A stretch of DNA of 12,170 nt, from NCBI GenBank assembly GCA_002429965.1, contig DJBG01000148.1, positions 3,721 to 15,890 of the forward strand, written 5' to 3'. Positions 1 to 6,053 of the stretch are shown one piece after another. Numbering within the stretch: the stretch's first letter is position 1; each line of letters starts with the position of its first letter. Source of the stretch: Hungatella sp. UBA5982 (GTDB taxonomy: Bacteria; Bacillota; Clostridia; Lachnospirales; Lachnospiraceae). The notes under the pieces were generated by a model. That model worked only from the letters and a program-made list of their open reading frames with translations, ran no database searches and was not told the origin of the DNA. The position numbers and the translations under genes are program-made.

Positions 1-530
1 CCGTTCATAGCGCCAAAGGTACCAAAGGCATCGGCTGAAAAAAGAACCTTGTCCGTCGTATCGTAGGTGACCATTACTTCCGGCCAGTGGACCATGGGAG
101 CCATATAAAATGTAAAGGTATGTTTGCCGGAGCAGAAGGTATCTCCCTCTTTTACGATGACAGCTCTTGAATCAACGCCGAATTCGTAAAACTGGTTGAT
201 GATGGGGATTGTCTTGGCATTGCAGATTACCTTTACTTCCGGATATCTTATGACCATTTCCCCCAAGGTGGCACAGTGGTCCGGTTCCATATGGTTTACA
301 ATGATATAATCCAGATTCCGTCCGCCGAGAACTGCTTCCACATTTTCCAAAAACTGTCCGGTGATGGCCCTGTCAACGGTATCAAAAAGAACGGTTTTTT
401 CATCTAGCAGGACATAGGAGTTATAGGAAATCCCTTTCGGAATGGGGTAGGCGTTTTCGAACAGGGCGAGACGGCGGTCACTTCCTCCAACCCAGAACAA
501 GTCATCTTTAATAGTTTTTACACAATACAT
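1..530 (-). CDS. fprA: FprA-family flavodiiron protein (A-type flavoprotein), N-terminal part
   Basis: Partial: the first 176 codons, running off the left edge of the window. This is the metallo-beta-lactamase-fold half of a cytoplasmic flavodiiron protein, a class that reduces O2 to water or NO to N2O using a diiron site plus FMN in a C-terminal flavodoxin domain (not in this window). The diiron-ligand pattern is visible: HMEPDH at residues 80-85 (H80, E82, D84, H85), H148 in MVHWPEVM, and D167 in FSADAFGTFGA. All sit where the family has them. The ATG at 530 is preceded by AAGGAAGG with about 8 bases of spacing, and a good promoter lies 45-70 bases upstream, so it is probably transcribed separately from xdhC. 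Rubredoxin, rubrerythrin or other partners are not visible. Family assignment is secure; whether O2 or NO is the true substrate cannot be told from this half. Confidence 0.93.
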   Translation of the reverse strand, partial: MYCVKTIKDDLFWVGGSDRRLALFENAYPIPKGISYNSYVLLDEKTVLFDTVDRAITGQFLENVEAVLGGRNLDYIIVNHMEPDHCATLGEMVIRYPEVKVICNAKTIPIINQFYEFGVDSRAVIVKEGDTFCSGKHTFTFYMAPMVHWPEVMVTYDTTDKVLFSADAFGTFGAMN

Positions 531-573
531 GGTGCAGCCTTCCTTTCTTTCGTTCGTTTATTCCATCCTTTGA

Positions 574-602
574 AGTATACTATATTTTCGGGAAAATGTC
601 AT
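574..602 (-). promoter_or_regulatory. Sigma-A-type promoter of fprA
   Basis: On the minus strand, ATGACA (597-602, 5 of 6 to the -35 consensus) is followed by exactly 17 bases and TATACT (574-579, 5 of 6 to the -10 consensus). Predicted start of transcription is near 566, giving a leader of about 35 bases that carries the fprA Shine-Dalgarno. Lying between the xdhC stop and the fprA start, it indicates that fprA has its own transcript. Confidence 0.75.
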
Positions 603-630
603 TGTGTTTTTTAAAGGCCAATTTGCCCGG

Positions 631-1662
631 TCAGTTTAAAACCGGCTCAATATATACTTCTACGATGCCTCCGCATACCATGCCTTCGTCCTCTGCGTTG
701 CCCGGAGTCATGTCAACTTTCATTAAAACCGGCTTTTTATCCCTGGCAACCTCTCTTGCAGCGGAGCACACCTCTGACTCCACACAACCGCCTCCGATGG
801 TACCTATGGTGCTCCCGTCAAGCATGACTACCATTTTTGATCCAACATCCCGGGGAGCGGAGCCTTTTCTGGAAACAATGGTTACAAGGGATTTTGGCAT
901 ATCAGACAACTCTGCTAAAGTGAGCCCGTCTAGGATTTCCTTTGGATAGCCAAAGCTTTTTTTGCTTTCGTTTTTTACCTGAATGATCTCAGCCATAATT
1001 GCCACGGCGATTTCCTCCGGGGTCTGGGCATTGATCTTTAGTCCGATGGGAGTGTAAACCTGGTCAAGCAGCTGTTTGCTGATTCCCTCTTCTTCTAGAT
1101 AATCCTTTACAAGCTTTACCCTGGCCCTGCTTCCAATCATGCCGATGTAGGCATTTTTTTTGCCTATGATCTGGGATAAACAGTCCTGGTCATACCGGTG
1201 CCCTCTGGTGACAATGATAAAGTAATGGCCTGTGCTTCCCTCTATTTCCTCTAAGGCTTCCCCAAAGGGCTTGCAAATAACGGTGTCAGCTCCCTCTTTT
1301 CTAGCGGTATTGGCAAAAGATAACCGGTCATCAATAACCGTAACGTGAAATCCCAGCATTTTTCCGATTCTGATGATGGGGATGGAAATATGACCGGCTC
1401 CGCACACCACCATGTACTTTTCCCCTGTTACAAATTCGCAGAACAAAGTGCTTTCCTGGGATTTAATGGTCTGGGTTTTGTCAATGTTCTTTAAATCCTC
1501 TGAAAAAGCATCGAAAGCTTTTTCATCTCCCTGCCTGCAGATAAATTCTCCATTCGACCAGAGGGCTTTGGCTCCGAGCCCCTTTCCTTCGATGATTGTA
1601 AGGTTAAATAAGCTGGTGTTTTTATCGGCATTTTTTAATTCTTCATAAAATCCTGTTATCAT
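631..1662 (-). CDS. xdhC: XdhC/CoxI-family molybdenum cofactor maturation protein with permuted domain order
   Basis: 343 aa. XdhC proteins bind the molybdopterin cofactor, support its sulfuration and hand it to xanthine dehydrogenase-type enzymes in the cytoplasm. The XdhC Rossmann domain spans about residues 82-225: CGAGHISIP (87-95), DDRLSFAN (111-118), VTRGHRYD (151-158), IGMIGSRARV (173-182), TPIGL (204-208) and PEEIAVAI (215-222). A complete CoxI-type domain follows at about 258-342, with RKGSAPRDVGSKM (265-277), TIGGGCVESEV (288-298) and GMVCGGIVEVYIEP (327-340). In the XdhC proteins I know the CoxI part comes first, so the order here is inverted. Residues 17-81 look like a degenerate remnant of the CoxI C-terminal half (EGKGLGAK, LFCEF). 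ATG at 1662 has GAGGGAG 8 bases upstream. It lies 87 bases downstream of the hydroxylase, beyond a strong terminator, with no clear promoter of its own. Confidence 0.9.
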   Translation of the reverse strand: MITGFYEELKNADKNTSLFNLTIIEGKGLGAKALWSNGEFICRQGDEKAFDAFSEDLKNIDKTQTIKSQESTLFCEFVTGEKYMVVCGAGHISIPIIRIGKMLGFHVTVIDDRLSFANTARKEGADTVICKPFGEALEEIEGSTGHYFIIVTRGHRYDQDCLSQIIGKKNAYIGMIGSRARVKLVKDYLEEEGISKQLLDQVYTPIGLKINAQTPEEIAVAIMAEIIQVKNESKKSFGYPKEILDGLTLAELSDMPKSLVTIVSRKGSAPRDVGSKMVVMLDGSTIGTIGGGCVESEVCSAAREVARDKKPVLMKVDMTPGNAEDEGMVCGGIVEVYIEPVLN

Positions 1663-1699
1663 ATGATTACTCCCTCTTGCTGACTCGTGCTTTTATAAT

Positions 1700-1731
1700 A
1701 AAAAAGGGCGGTAATCATTCCGCCCTTTTTT
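1700..1731 (-). terminator. Intrinsic terminator between the hydroxylase gene and xdhC
   Basis: A perfect 12-bp stem (1700-1711 with 1720-1731, core GGGCGG/CCGCCC flanked by A6/T6) and an 8-base loop. It reads as a terminator on either strand. It follows the hydroxylase stop codon by about 18 bases, so transcription into xdhC would have to read through it. Confidence 0.9.
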
Positions 1732-1749
1732 GGGTATTCTGGTATCTTT

Positions 1750-4368
1750 TTATTTTGCAGGCTTTGGTTTACGGTAGAACGTATCGTCCAAAGGAAGTTT
1801 ATATCGGAATACGCCATCCTTCTTGAAATAAGCATTCTGCAAAGCAGGTGCTCCCATAACGCATACGATCTCGCCCACACCTTTAGCTCCAAATGCTACA
1901 TCAGATGGATTCTTTTCAATGAACCGTACGTCGACAGGAGGCATCTGAGGTGCTTTAAAGAGGCCTAAAGTACCTAACTTAGCCTGAGGAATGCCGTTCT
2001 TTAATGGGAAGTCCTCTGTCAGTCCATAACCAAGACCCATTGCAACACCGCCTTCCACCTGTCCTTCTGCGGCAAGAGGATTGATGGCTTTGCCTATGTC
2101 ATGAGCTGCAATTACATTTACAACCTTACCTTCGTTGTCAAGAACAAAAAGCTGTGTTGCATATCCATAAGCAATATGGCTAACTGGATTTGGTTTGTCG
2201 CTGCCGATAGGATCTGTTTTAAAATCAAATTCGCCATAGTATTCTTTGCCTTCCAAATCATTTAAGGAAAGTCCTGCATCCAAATCCTCTTTTAATTTCA
2301 TGGCGGCAATGTGGATTGCTTCTCCTGTAAATACGGTCTGGCGGGATGCGGTGGTGGTTCCGGAATCCGGTGTGTATTTTGTATCCGGATGTCCTACCTC
2401 TACTTTTTCCGGTGCTAGACCTGTGGTCTGACAGACCATCTGTAAGGTTATGGTCTGAAGTCCCTGGCCGATGGCAGCAGCGGAAGAACCTGTAACAACC
2501 TTTCCGTCGCGTATTCTTAAGATGCAGCGGCCTACGTCTGCAAGGCCCACACCGATTCCTGCGTTCTTCATAGCAGATGCAATACCTACAAAATAATTGG
2601 GATCAGCTTCGTATTTTTCAAAATCTTCTTTTACTGCTTCCAGGGTCTCCACCATACCGGTTCCTTCATCGGCGATCTGCCCGTTAGGCAGGGACTGGCC
2701 AGGTCTGATGGCATTGCGGTAACGGATCTCCCAACCGGAAATTCCCACCTGCTCCGCTAACTGGTTGATCAAAGCTTCCGTTGACATACAGGACTGTGTT
2801 ACGCCGAATCCGCGGAATGCGCCTGCAGGTGGATTGTTGGTATAATAAGCATCACCTTCGATGTCCACGTTCTGGTAATTATACGGTCCGCCCGCATGGG
2901 TACAGGCTCTTTGAAGTACCGGACCCCCCAAAGAAGCGTAGGCTCCCGTATCAGAGAGAAGTCTTGCCTTCATTCCCTGTATAATACCGTTTTCATCACA
3001 GCCGATCTTGCAGTAGATTTCCATGGCGTGACGCTTCGGATGATAATTAATGCTTTCCTGACGGGAGAAGGATACTTTAACAGGTCTCTTGGATAAGTAA
3101 GCACAAAGAGCAGCCTGATGCTGAACGCTCATATCTTCCTTTCCGCCGAAGCCGCCGCCGACATAAGCACTCTGAATTCTTACTTTCTCCATAGGAATGC
3201 CAAGATATGCACTTAATTCGTGATGTTCATCATAAATACCCTGTGCTCCGGTAATTACCTTAACTCCGTCACCGTCAGGGATACCAACAGCAGTTTCCGG
3301 TTCCATGAAAGCGTGCTCTGTTGGCGGAACGTAGAAGGTGCCTTCTGCGATATACTTGGAATTTGCAAGGGCTGTCTCCGCGTCACCACGTTTTACCTCT
3401 TCATGGTCAAGTAAGTTATTTACCGGAGTTCTGAATTTGCCAAAATGCATAAAGCCTTCGCCATGAACCTGGTGAGCGCCTGGAACCATGGCTTCCCTTG
3501 GGGAGCGGATTGGCTCTAATTCTTCACAATCTATTTCTACGGCTTTCACTGCCGCATTTGCTTGTTCTAACGTTTCAGCCACGACTATGGCAAGGGTGTC
3601 GCCGACGCATTTTGTGTCTTCGCCTACATCGATCATACCGGGCCAGTCATGTGCCAGATGGCCGATGTACCTATCCCCCGGTATGTCCTTTGCCGTATAG
3701 ACAGCGACTACGCCGGGCATTGCAAGAGCCTTGCTGGTATCGATTCCGTTAATTTTAGCGTGTGCATATTTGGTGAACACGTTCTTTCCGTAAAGCATGC
3801 CTTCCAGATAATAGTCATCCGCATATTTGGCGGTACCCAGTGTTTTTGCCTCTGCATCCACGCGGCAGGTTCTTTCCCCAATTGCAGCGGTCTGCTTAAG
3901 TTCAGGAACCTCTAAATTTTCATTGAACATTTTTGCTGCAAGTAAAATACCGTCTTCTATTTTTGTGTAGCCTGTACAACGGCAGATATTTGTGCGGATC
4001 GCCTGCTTTACATCATCTCTGGTTGGATTGGGATTCTGGTCAATTAAGCATTTGCCGCTGATTACCATGCCCGGAATGCAAAAGCCGCACTGTACAGCTC
4101 CTGCCGCCGCAAAAGCATAGACAAAGACATCCCGTTCCCTCTGCGTAAACCCTTCTATGGTCTGAATCTTTTTGCCTTCCAGTTTGGACAATTTCTGTAT
4201 GCAGGCGCGGATTGTTTTCCCATCCACAATTACCGTACATGTCCCGCAGGCACCTTCCTTACATCCGTTTTTAACGGAGGTGATACCAAGCCTGTTTCTA
4301 AGAAAATCCATTAATGTTAAATCTTCTTCTGACTGGTAATCGTTACCGTTGACATTTACTACATACAT
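1750..4368 (-). CDS. FAD-less xanthine dehydrogenase-like molybdenum hydroxylase ([2Fe-2S]2-Mo), probably the selenium-dependent type
   Basis: 872 aa. A molybdenum hydroxylase expected to oxidise a purine or aldehyde with water-derived oxygen. Plant-type [2Fe-2S]: C36, C41, C44, C56; second [2Fe-2S]: C94, C97, C129, C131 (CGFC, CRCTGY). The Mo-binding part runs from about 165 to the end: GGGFGGKE (404-411), AFRGFG (517-522), AIGQGLQT (632-639), GAKGVGE (827-833). By eye, the purine-site residues of bovine XDH (Q767, E802, R880, R912, E1261) correspond to Q376, E411, R487, R519 and E833, favouring a purine hydroxylase. The FAD domain is absent, as in Mop-type enzymes. From memory the N-terminal 150 residues closely resemble the family named selenium-dependent xanthine dehydrogenase, but selenium use is inference. 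ATG 4368 is preferred (AGAGAGAGG, 7 bases upstream); an in-frame GTG at 4419 has a poor ribosome site. The xdhC gene follows downstream. No XdhB-like FAD subunit is present. Confidence 0.92.
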   Translation of the reverse strand: MYVVNVNGNDYQSEEDLTLMDFLRNRLGITSVKNGCKEGACGTCTVIVDGKTIRACIQKLSKLEGKKIQTIEGFTQRERDVFVYAFAAAGAVQCGFCIPGMVISGKCLIDQNPNPTRDDVKQAIRTNICRCTGYTKIEDGILLAAKMFNENLEVPELKQTAAIGERTCRVDAEAKTLGTAKYADDYYLEGMLYGKNVFTKYAHAKINGIDTSKALAMPGVVAVYTAKDIPGDRYIGHLAHDWPGMIDVGEDTKCVGDTLAIVVAETLEQANAAVKAVEIDCEELEPIRSPREAMVPGAHQVHGEGFMHFGKFRTPVNNLLDHEEVKRGDAETALANSKYIAEGTFYVPPTEHAFMEPETAVGIPDGDGVKVITGAQGIYDEHHELSAYLGIPMEKVRIQSAYVGGGFGGKEDMSVQHQAALCAYLSKRPVKVSFSRQESINYHPKRHAMEIYCKIGCDENGIIQGMKARLLSDTGAYASLGGPVLQRACTHAGGPYNYQNVDIEGDAYYTNNPPAGAFRGFGVTQSCMSTEALINQLAEQVGISGWEIRYRNAIRPGQSLPNGQIADEGTGMVETLEAVKEDFEKYEADPNYFVGIASAMKNAGIGVGLADVGRCILRIRDGKVVTGSSAAAIGQGLQTITLQMVCQTTGLAPEKVEVGHPDTKYTPDSGTTTASRQTVFTGEAIHIAAMKLKEDLDAGLSLNDLEGKEYYGEFDFKTDPIGSDKPNPVSHIAYGYATQLFVLDNEGKVVNVIAAHDIGKAINPLAAEGQVEGGVAMGLGYGLTEDFPLKNGIPQAKLGTLGLFKAPQMPPVDVRFIEKNPSDVAFGAKGVGEIVCVMGAPALQNAYFKKDGVFRYKLPLDDTFYRKPKPAK

Positions 4369-4488
4369 GACAATACCTCTCTCTCTAATAAACTTAGTTG
4401 GTAATATATAATCCCGCACATTTTTTTTCCAATACTATTTTATATAATTTTGTTAAAAAATGGCGTTTGTATTTCTGCTTCCACATAC

Positions 4489-4517
4489 ATTTTAACATAT
4501 AAATGTTATAAAAACAA
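4489..4517 (-). promoter_or_regulatory. Candidate promoter of the hydroxylase gene with a palindrome in its spacer
   Basis: On the minus strand, TTGTTT (4512-4517), a 17-base spacer and TAAAAT (4489-4494). This would give a leader of about 115 bases before the ATG at 4368. A 6-bp inverted repeat (TAACAT/ATGTTA, 4493-4508, 4-base centre) lies inside the spacer and touches the -10, a position suited to an operator. The surroundings are so AT-rich that other hexamer pairs can be found, including one near 4390-4430, so the assignment is tentative. Confidence 0.4.
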
Positions 4518-4552
4518 TTCATATTCCATGAAAATATAAAAAATTTTTAGTT

Positions 4553-4687
4553 ATATACAAAAAAAGTTAGAACACCCGCTATTTCGCATAAACAGGAGGT
4601 TTTACCCTCTTTACTTATAGAAAATATCTATAAATGAAGTGAAGAAACAAAGGTGATTTTTAGTGTTTTCTAACTATTTTTTTATAT
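4553..4687. repeat. Imperfect inverted-repeat element of about 135 bp with internal hairpins (unassigned structured element)
   Basis: The arms 4553-4575 and 4663-4687 are complementary over 21 of 23 positions, with one 2-base bulge (4668-4669). The core is GTTAGAACAC against GTGTT-TT-CTAAC, extended outward by A7/T7 and ATATA/TATAT. Inside are a short hairpin GAGG/CCTC (4596-4609) and a 12-position hairpin (4609-4620 with 4628-4639) with one mismatch, one G-U pair and a 7-base loop, giving a three-way-junction shape. No open frame of note is present. T-runs follow the stem on both strands. It could be an untranslated RNA, a MITE-like repeat or a terminator-like insulator. No flanking target duplication is apparent and I do not recognise a riboswitch class. 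Confidence 0.6.
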
Positions 4688-4717
4688 CCTGGTAAAATAT
4701 TAAAAACTTTAAAATTA

Positions 4718-4745
4718 TTGCAAATTTTGTCTCATATGTTATAAT
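4718..4745 (+). promoter_or_regulatory. Sigma-A-type promoter of the DUF523-HD transcript
   Basis: TTGCAA (4718-4723), 16-base spacer, and a perfect TATAAT (4740-4745). Predicted transcription start is about 4752, leading into the hairpin at 4763-4792 and then the DUF523 gene at 4835. Confidence 0.7.
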
Positions 4746-4756
4746 AAATAAAGACT

Positions 4757-4797
4757 AAAAAAGATGTCCTCTGGGCTTGCCTGGAGGATGTTTTTTT
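4757..4797 (+). terminator. Hairpin with U7 tract at the very start of the DUF523 leader (attenuator-like)
   Basis: An RNA hairpin from 4763 to 4792 with a core stem CCTCTGGG/CCTGGAGG (4768-4775 with 4780-4787, two G-U pairs) closed by a CUUG tetraloop (4776-4779). It is extended by weaker pairs and flanked by A6 and T7 (4791-4797). It has the form of an intrinsic terminator, yet it lies only about 10 bases after the predicted start site and 38 bases before the DUF523 ATG. It may attenuate that transcript, stabilise its 5' end, or terminate a different upstream transcript. The A6/T7 arrangement makes it terminator-like on the minus strand as well. Confidence 0.6.
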
Positions 4798-4798
4798 A

Positions 4799-4810
4799 CA
4801 CATATATGTG
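4799..4810. promoter_or_regulatory. Perfect 12-bp palindrome in the DUF523 leader
   Basis: CACATATATGTG is self-complementary and sits directly after the U7 tract, 14 bases before the GGAGG ribosome site of the DUF523 gene. It could be a protein operator or a small additional RNA hairpin; AT-rich palindromes of this length can also arise by chance. Confidence 0.35.
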
Positions 4811-4834
4811 AACAATAAATGGTGGAGGCGGAAA

Positions 4835-5302
4835 ATGAGCGGGGAAAAAGAAAACATATTGGTGAGTGCCTGCCTGCTTGGAGTAAACTGCCGCTATGAC
4901 GGCGGAAACGGCATGCAGGAGAGCCTCATCAAGCTTATGGAGAAATATAACTTCATACCTGTCTGTCCGGAGCAGCTTGGAGGTTTGGGAACACCCAGAG
5001 AGCCTGCGGAGCAGCTTGTTCGGGAAGAAACCGGGAATCATAAAGGGATCCGTGTGGCAGACCGGTCAGGAAAAGACGTGACGGACAGCTTTTTAAAGGG
5101 AGCAGAAGAAACCTTGAGGCTTGCCAGGCTTTACGGCTGTAAGCGGGCGATTTTAAAGGAGCGGAGTCCGTCCTGCGGCCATGGGACCATTTACGATGGG
5201 ACGTTTACAGGGACAAAAGCTCCGGGAGACGGCGTAACCGCAAGGCTTTTGGAAGAAAACGGAATCCTTGTATCAGGAGAAAGCAGCATAGGGTCCTTTT
5301 GA
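4835..5302 (+). CDS. DUF523 / TudS-like protein (possible [4Fe-4S] desulfidase)
   Basis: 155 aa, a full-length single-domain DUF523 (YbbK) protein. Conserved blocks: SACLLG.NCRYDGG (11-24), CPEQLGGLGTPREPAE (44-59), DVT..F..GA (81-90), AILKERSPSCG (105-115) and IYDGTFTGTKAPGDGVTARLLEENGI (119-144). The family includes TudS thiouracil desulfidases, which hold a [4Fe-4S] cluster on three cysteines. C13, C44 and C114 lie in the three conserved blocks expected to supply them; C19 and C102 are additional. Removing sulfur from thiolated nucleobases or a related small molecule is therefore a plausible role, but most DUF523 proteins are uncharacterised. ATG 4835 has GGAGG 6 bases upstream; a GTG at 4808 in frame would add nine residues but has no ribosome site. 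The HD-domain gene follows after 48 bases on the same strand. Confidence 0.88.
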   Translation: MSGEKENILVSACLLGVNCRYDGGNGMQESLIKLMEKYNFIPVCPEQLGGLGTPREPAEQLVREETGNHKGIRVADRSGKDVTDSFLKGAEETLRLARLYGCKRAILKERSPSCGHGTIYDGTFTGTKAPGDGVTARLLEENGILVSGESSIGSF

Positions 5303-5350
5303 AGGAACCGATAGTCTTAAAATTTTATGGAATAGGAGAAAAGAGGAGCT

Positions 5351-5932
5351 ATGAAAACAGCAATCACAAGACAACAGGCACTGGAGTTACTTAAGAAATA
5401 TAATAAGGAACCGTTTCATCTGCTTCACGGTCTGACCGTGGAAGGGGTAATGCGCTGGTACGCAGGAGAAATGGGATTTGGGTCAGAGGAAGAATTCTGG
5501 GGAATCGCAGGACTTCTTCATGATGTGGATTTTGAACAATTCCCGGAGGAACACTGTACAAAGGCTCCGGAGCTTCTTTCAGAAATCGGTGCGGAGGAGG
5601 AGCTCATCCATGCCATATGCAGCCATGGGTACGGCATCTGTTCCCAGGTAAAGCCGGAGCATATGATGGAAAAGATCATGTTTGCGGCCGATGAACTGAC
5701 CGGGCTTATCGGAGCGGCGGCCAGGATGCGCCCTTCTAAAAGCGTTATGGACTTAGAAGTCTCCAGCCTGAAGAAAAAATACAAGGACAAGCGGTTTGCG
5801 GCAGGCTGTTCCAGGGAAGTGATCGCATCAGGGGCAGGAAATCTGGGCTGGACTCTTGATGAACTGTTTGAAAAAACCATTCTGGCAATGCGCTCCTGCG
5901 AGGATAAGATCAACCGGGAGATGGAAGAGTAA
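5351..5932 (+). CDS. HD-domain protein (predicted metal-dependent phosphohydrolase)
   Basis: 193 aa, soluble, no signal peptide. HD-superfamily pattern: H26 (FHLLHGLTVEG), the HD dyad H57-D58 in GLLHDVDFE, further histidines H87 and H92, and D114 in FAADELTGL, a spacing typical of HD hydrolases. These usually bind divalent metal and cleave phosphate esters or nucleotides. The substrate is unknown; it resembles stand-alone clostridial HD proteins that I cannot name more precisely. The ATG at 5351 is preceded by GAGGAG only 2 bases away and by AGGAG 12 bases away, an off-centre pair for either site, but no better start exists nearby. It follows DUF523 by 48 bases with no terminator between, so the two are probably co-transcribed. 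No clear terminator follows the stop codon. Confidence 0.8.
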   Translation: MKTAITRQQALELLKKYNKEPFHLLHGLTVEGVMRWYAGEMGFGSEEEFWGIAGLLHDVDFEQFPEEHCTKAPELLSEIGAEEELIHAICSHGYGICSQVKPEHMMEKIMFAADELTGLIGAAARMRPSKSVMDLEVSSLKKKYKDKRFAAGCSREVIASGAGNLGWTLDELFEKTILAMRSCEDKINREMEE

Positions 5933-5978
5933 GTTTATGCAAAAAAATGGAAAATTATGCATTAATTAAGAAAAATAC

Positions 5979-6007
5979 TTGACAGCTGATAGCAATTAGG
6001 ATATTAT
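5979..6007 (+). promoter_or_regulatory. Strong sigma-A-type promoter of the aspartate kinase gene
   Basis: A perfect -35 TTGACA (5979-5984), a 17-base spacer and TATTAT (6002-6007). Transcription should start near 6014, leaving only about 40 bases of leader. That is too short for a lysine riboswitch or T-box, so control of this gene by such an element in its own leader is unlikely. Confidence 0.85.
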
Positions 6008-6053
6008 TTCCGTTAAATATGTAATAATAACCTGTATCAGAGGAGAAAAGCCC

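Noticed and set aside
596..949. Plus-strand open frame opposite the 3' end of xdhC
   Set aside because: It lies wholly antisense to a well-supported gene apart from its first bases, has no ribosome site, and its translation shows no family features. The same holds for the plus-strand frames inside the hydroxylase (2246-3915) and the glucosidase (8625-9637).
4040..4240. Minus-strand frame inside the Fe-S part of the hydroxylase gene
   Set aside because: Out-of-frame shadow of a gene whose cysteine motifs are intact in the main frame; no frameshift is needed.
4369..4419. Upstream GTG start adding 17 residues to the hydroxylase
   Set aside because: No good ribosome site, whereas ATG 4368 has AGAGAGAGG at 7 bases and begins exactly at the ferredoxin domain.
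4808..4834. GTG start adding nine residues to the DUF523 protein
   Set aside because: The extra codons run through the GGAGG ribosome site of the ATG at 4835 and the GTG itself lacks one.
4553..4834. Purine, lysine, THF, preQ1, c-di-GMP or T-box element in the divergent intergenic region
   Set aside because: I looked for the conserved cores of these classes and found none; only generic hairpins are visible.
5935..5961. Direct repeat TTATGCA (5935-5941 and 5955-5961), 20 bases apart
   Set aside because: Only 7 bases each in an AT-rich gap; two-turn spacing is suggestive but too weak to call an operator.
6008..6053. Lysine riboswitch ahead of the aspartate kinase gene
   Set aside because: The leader after the TTGACA-17-TATTAT promoter is only about 40 bases.
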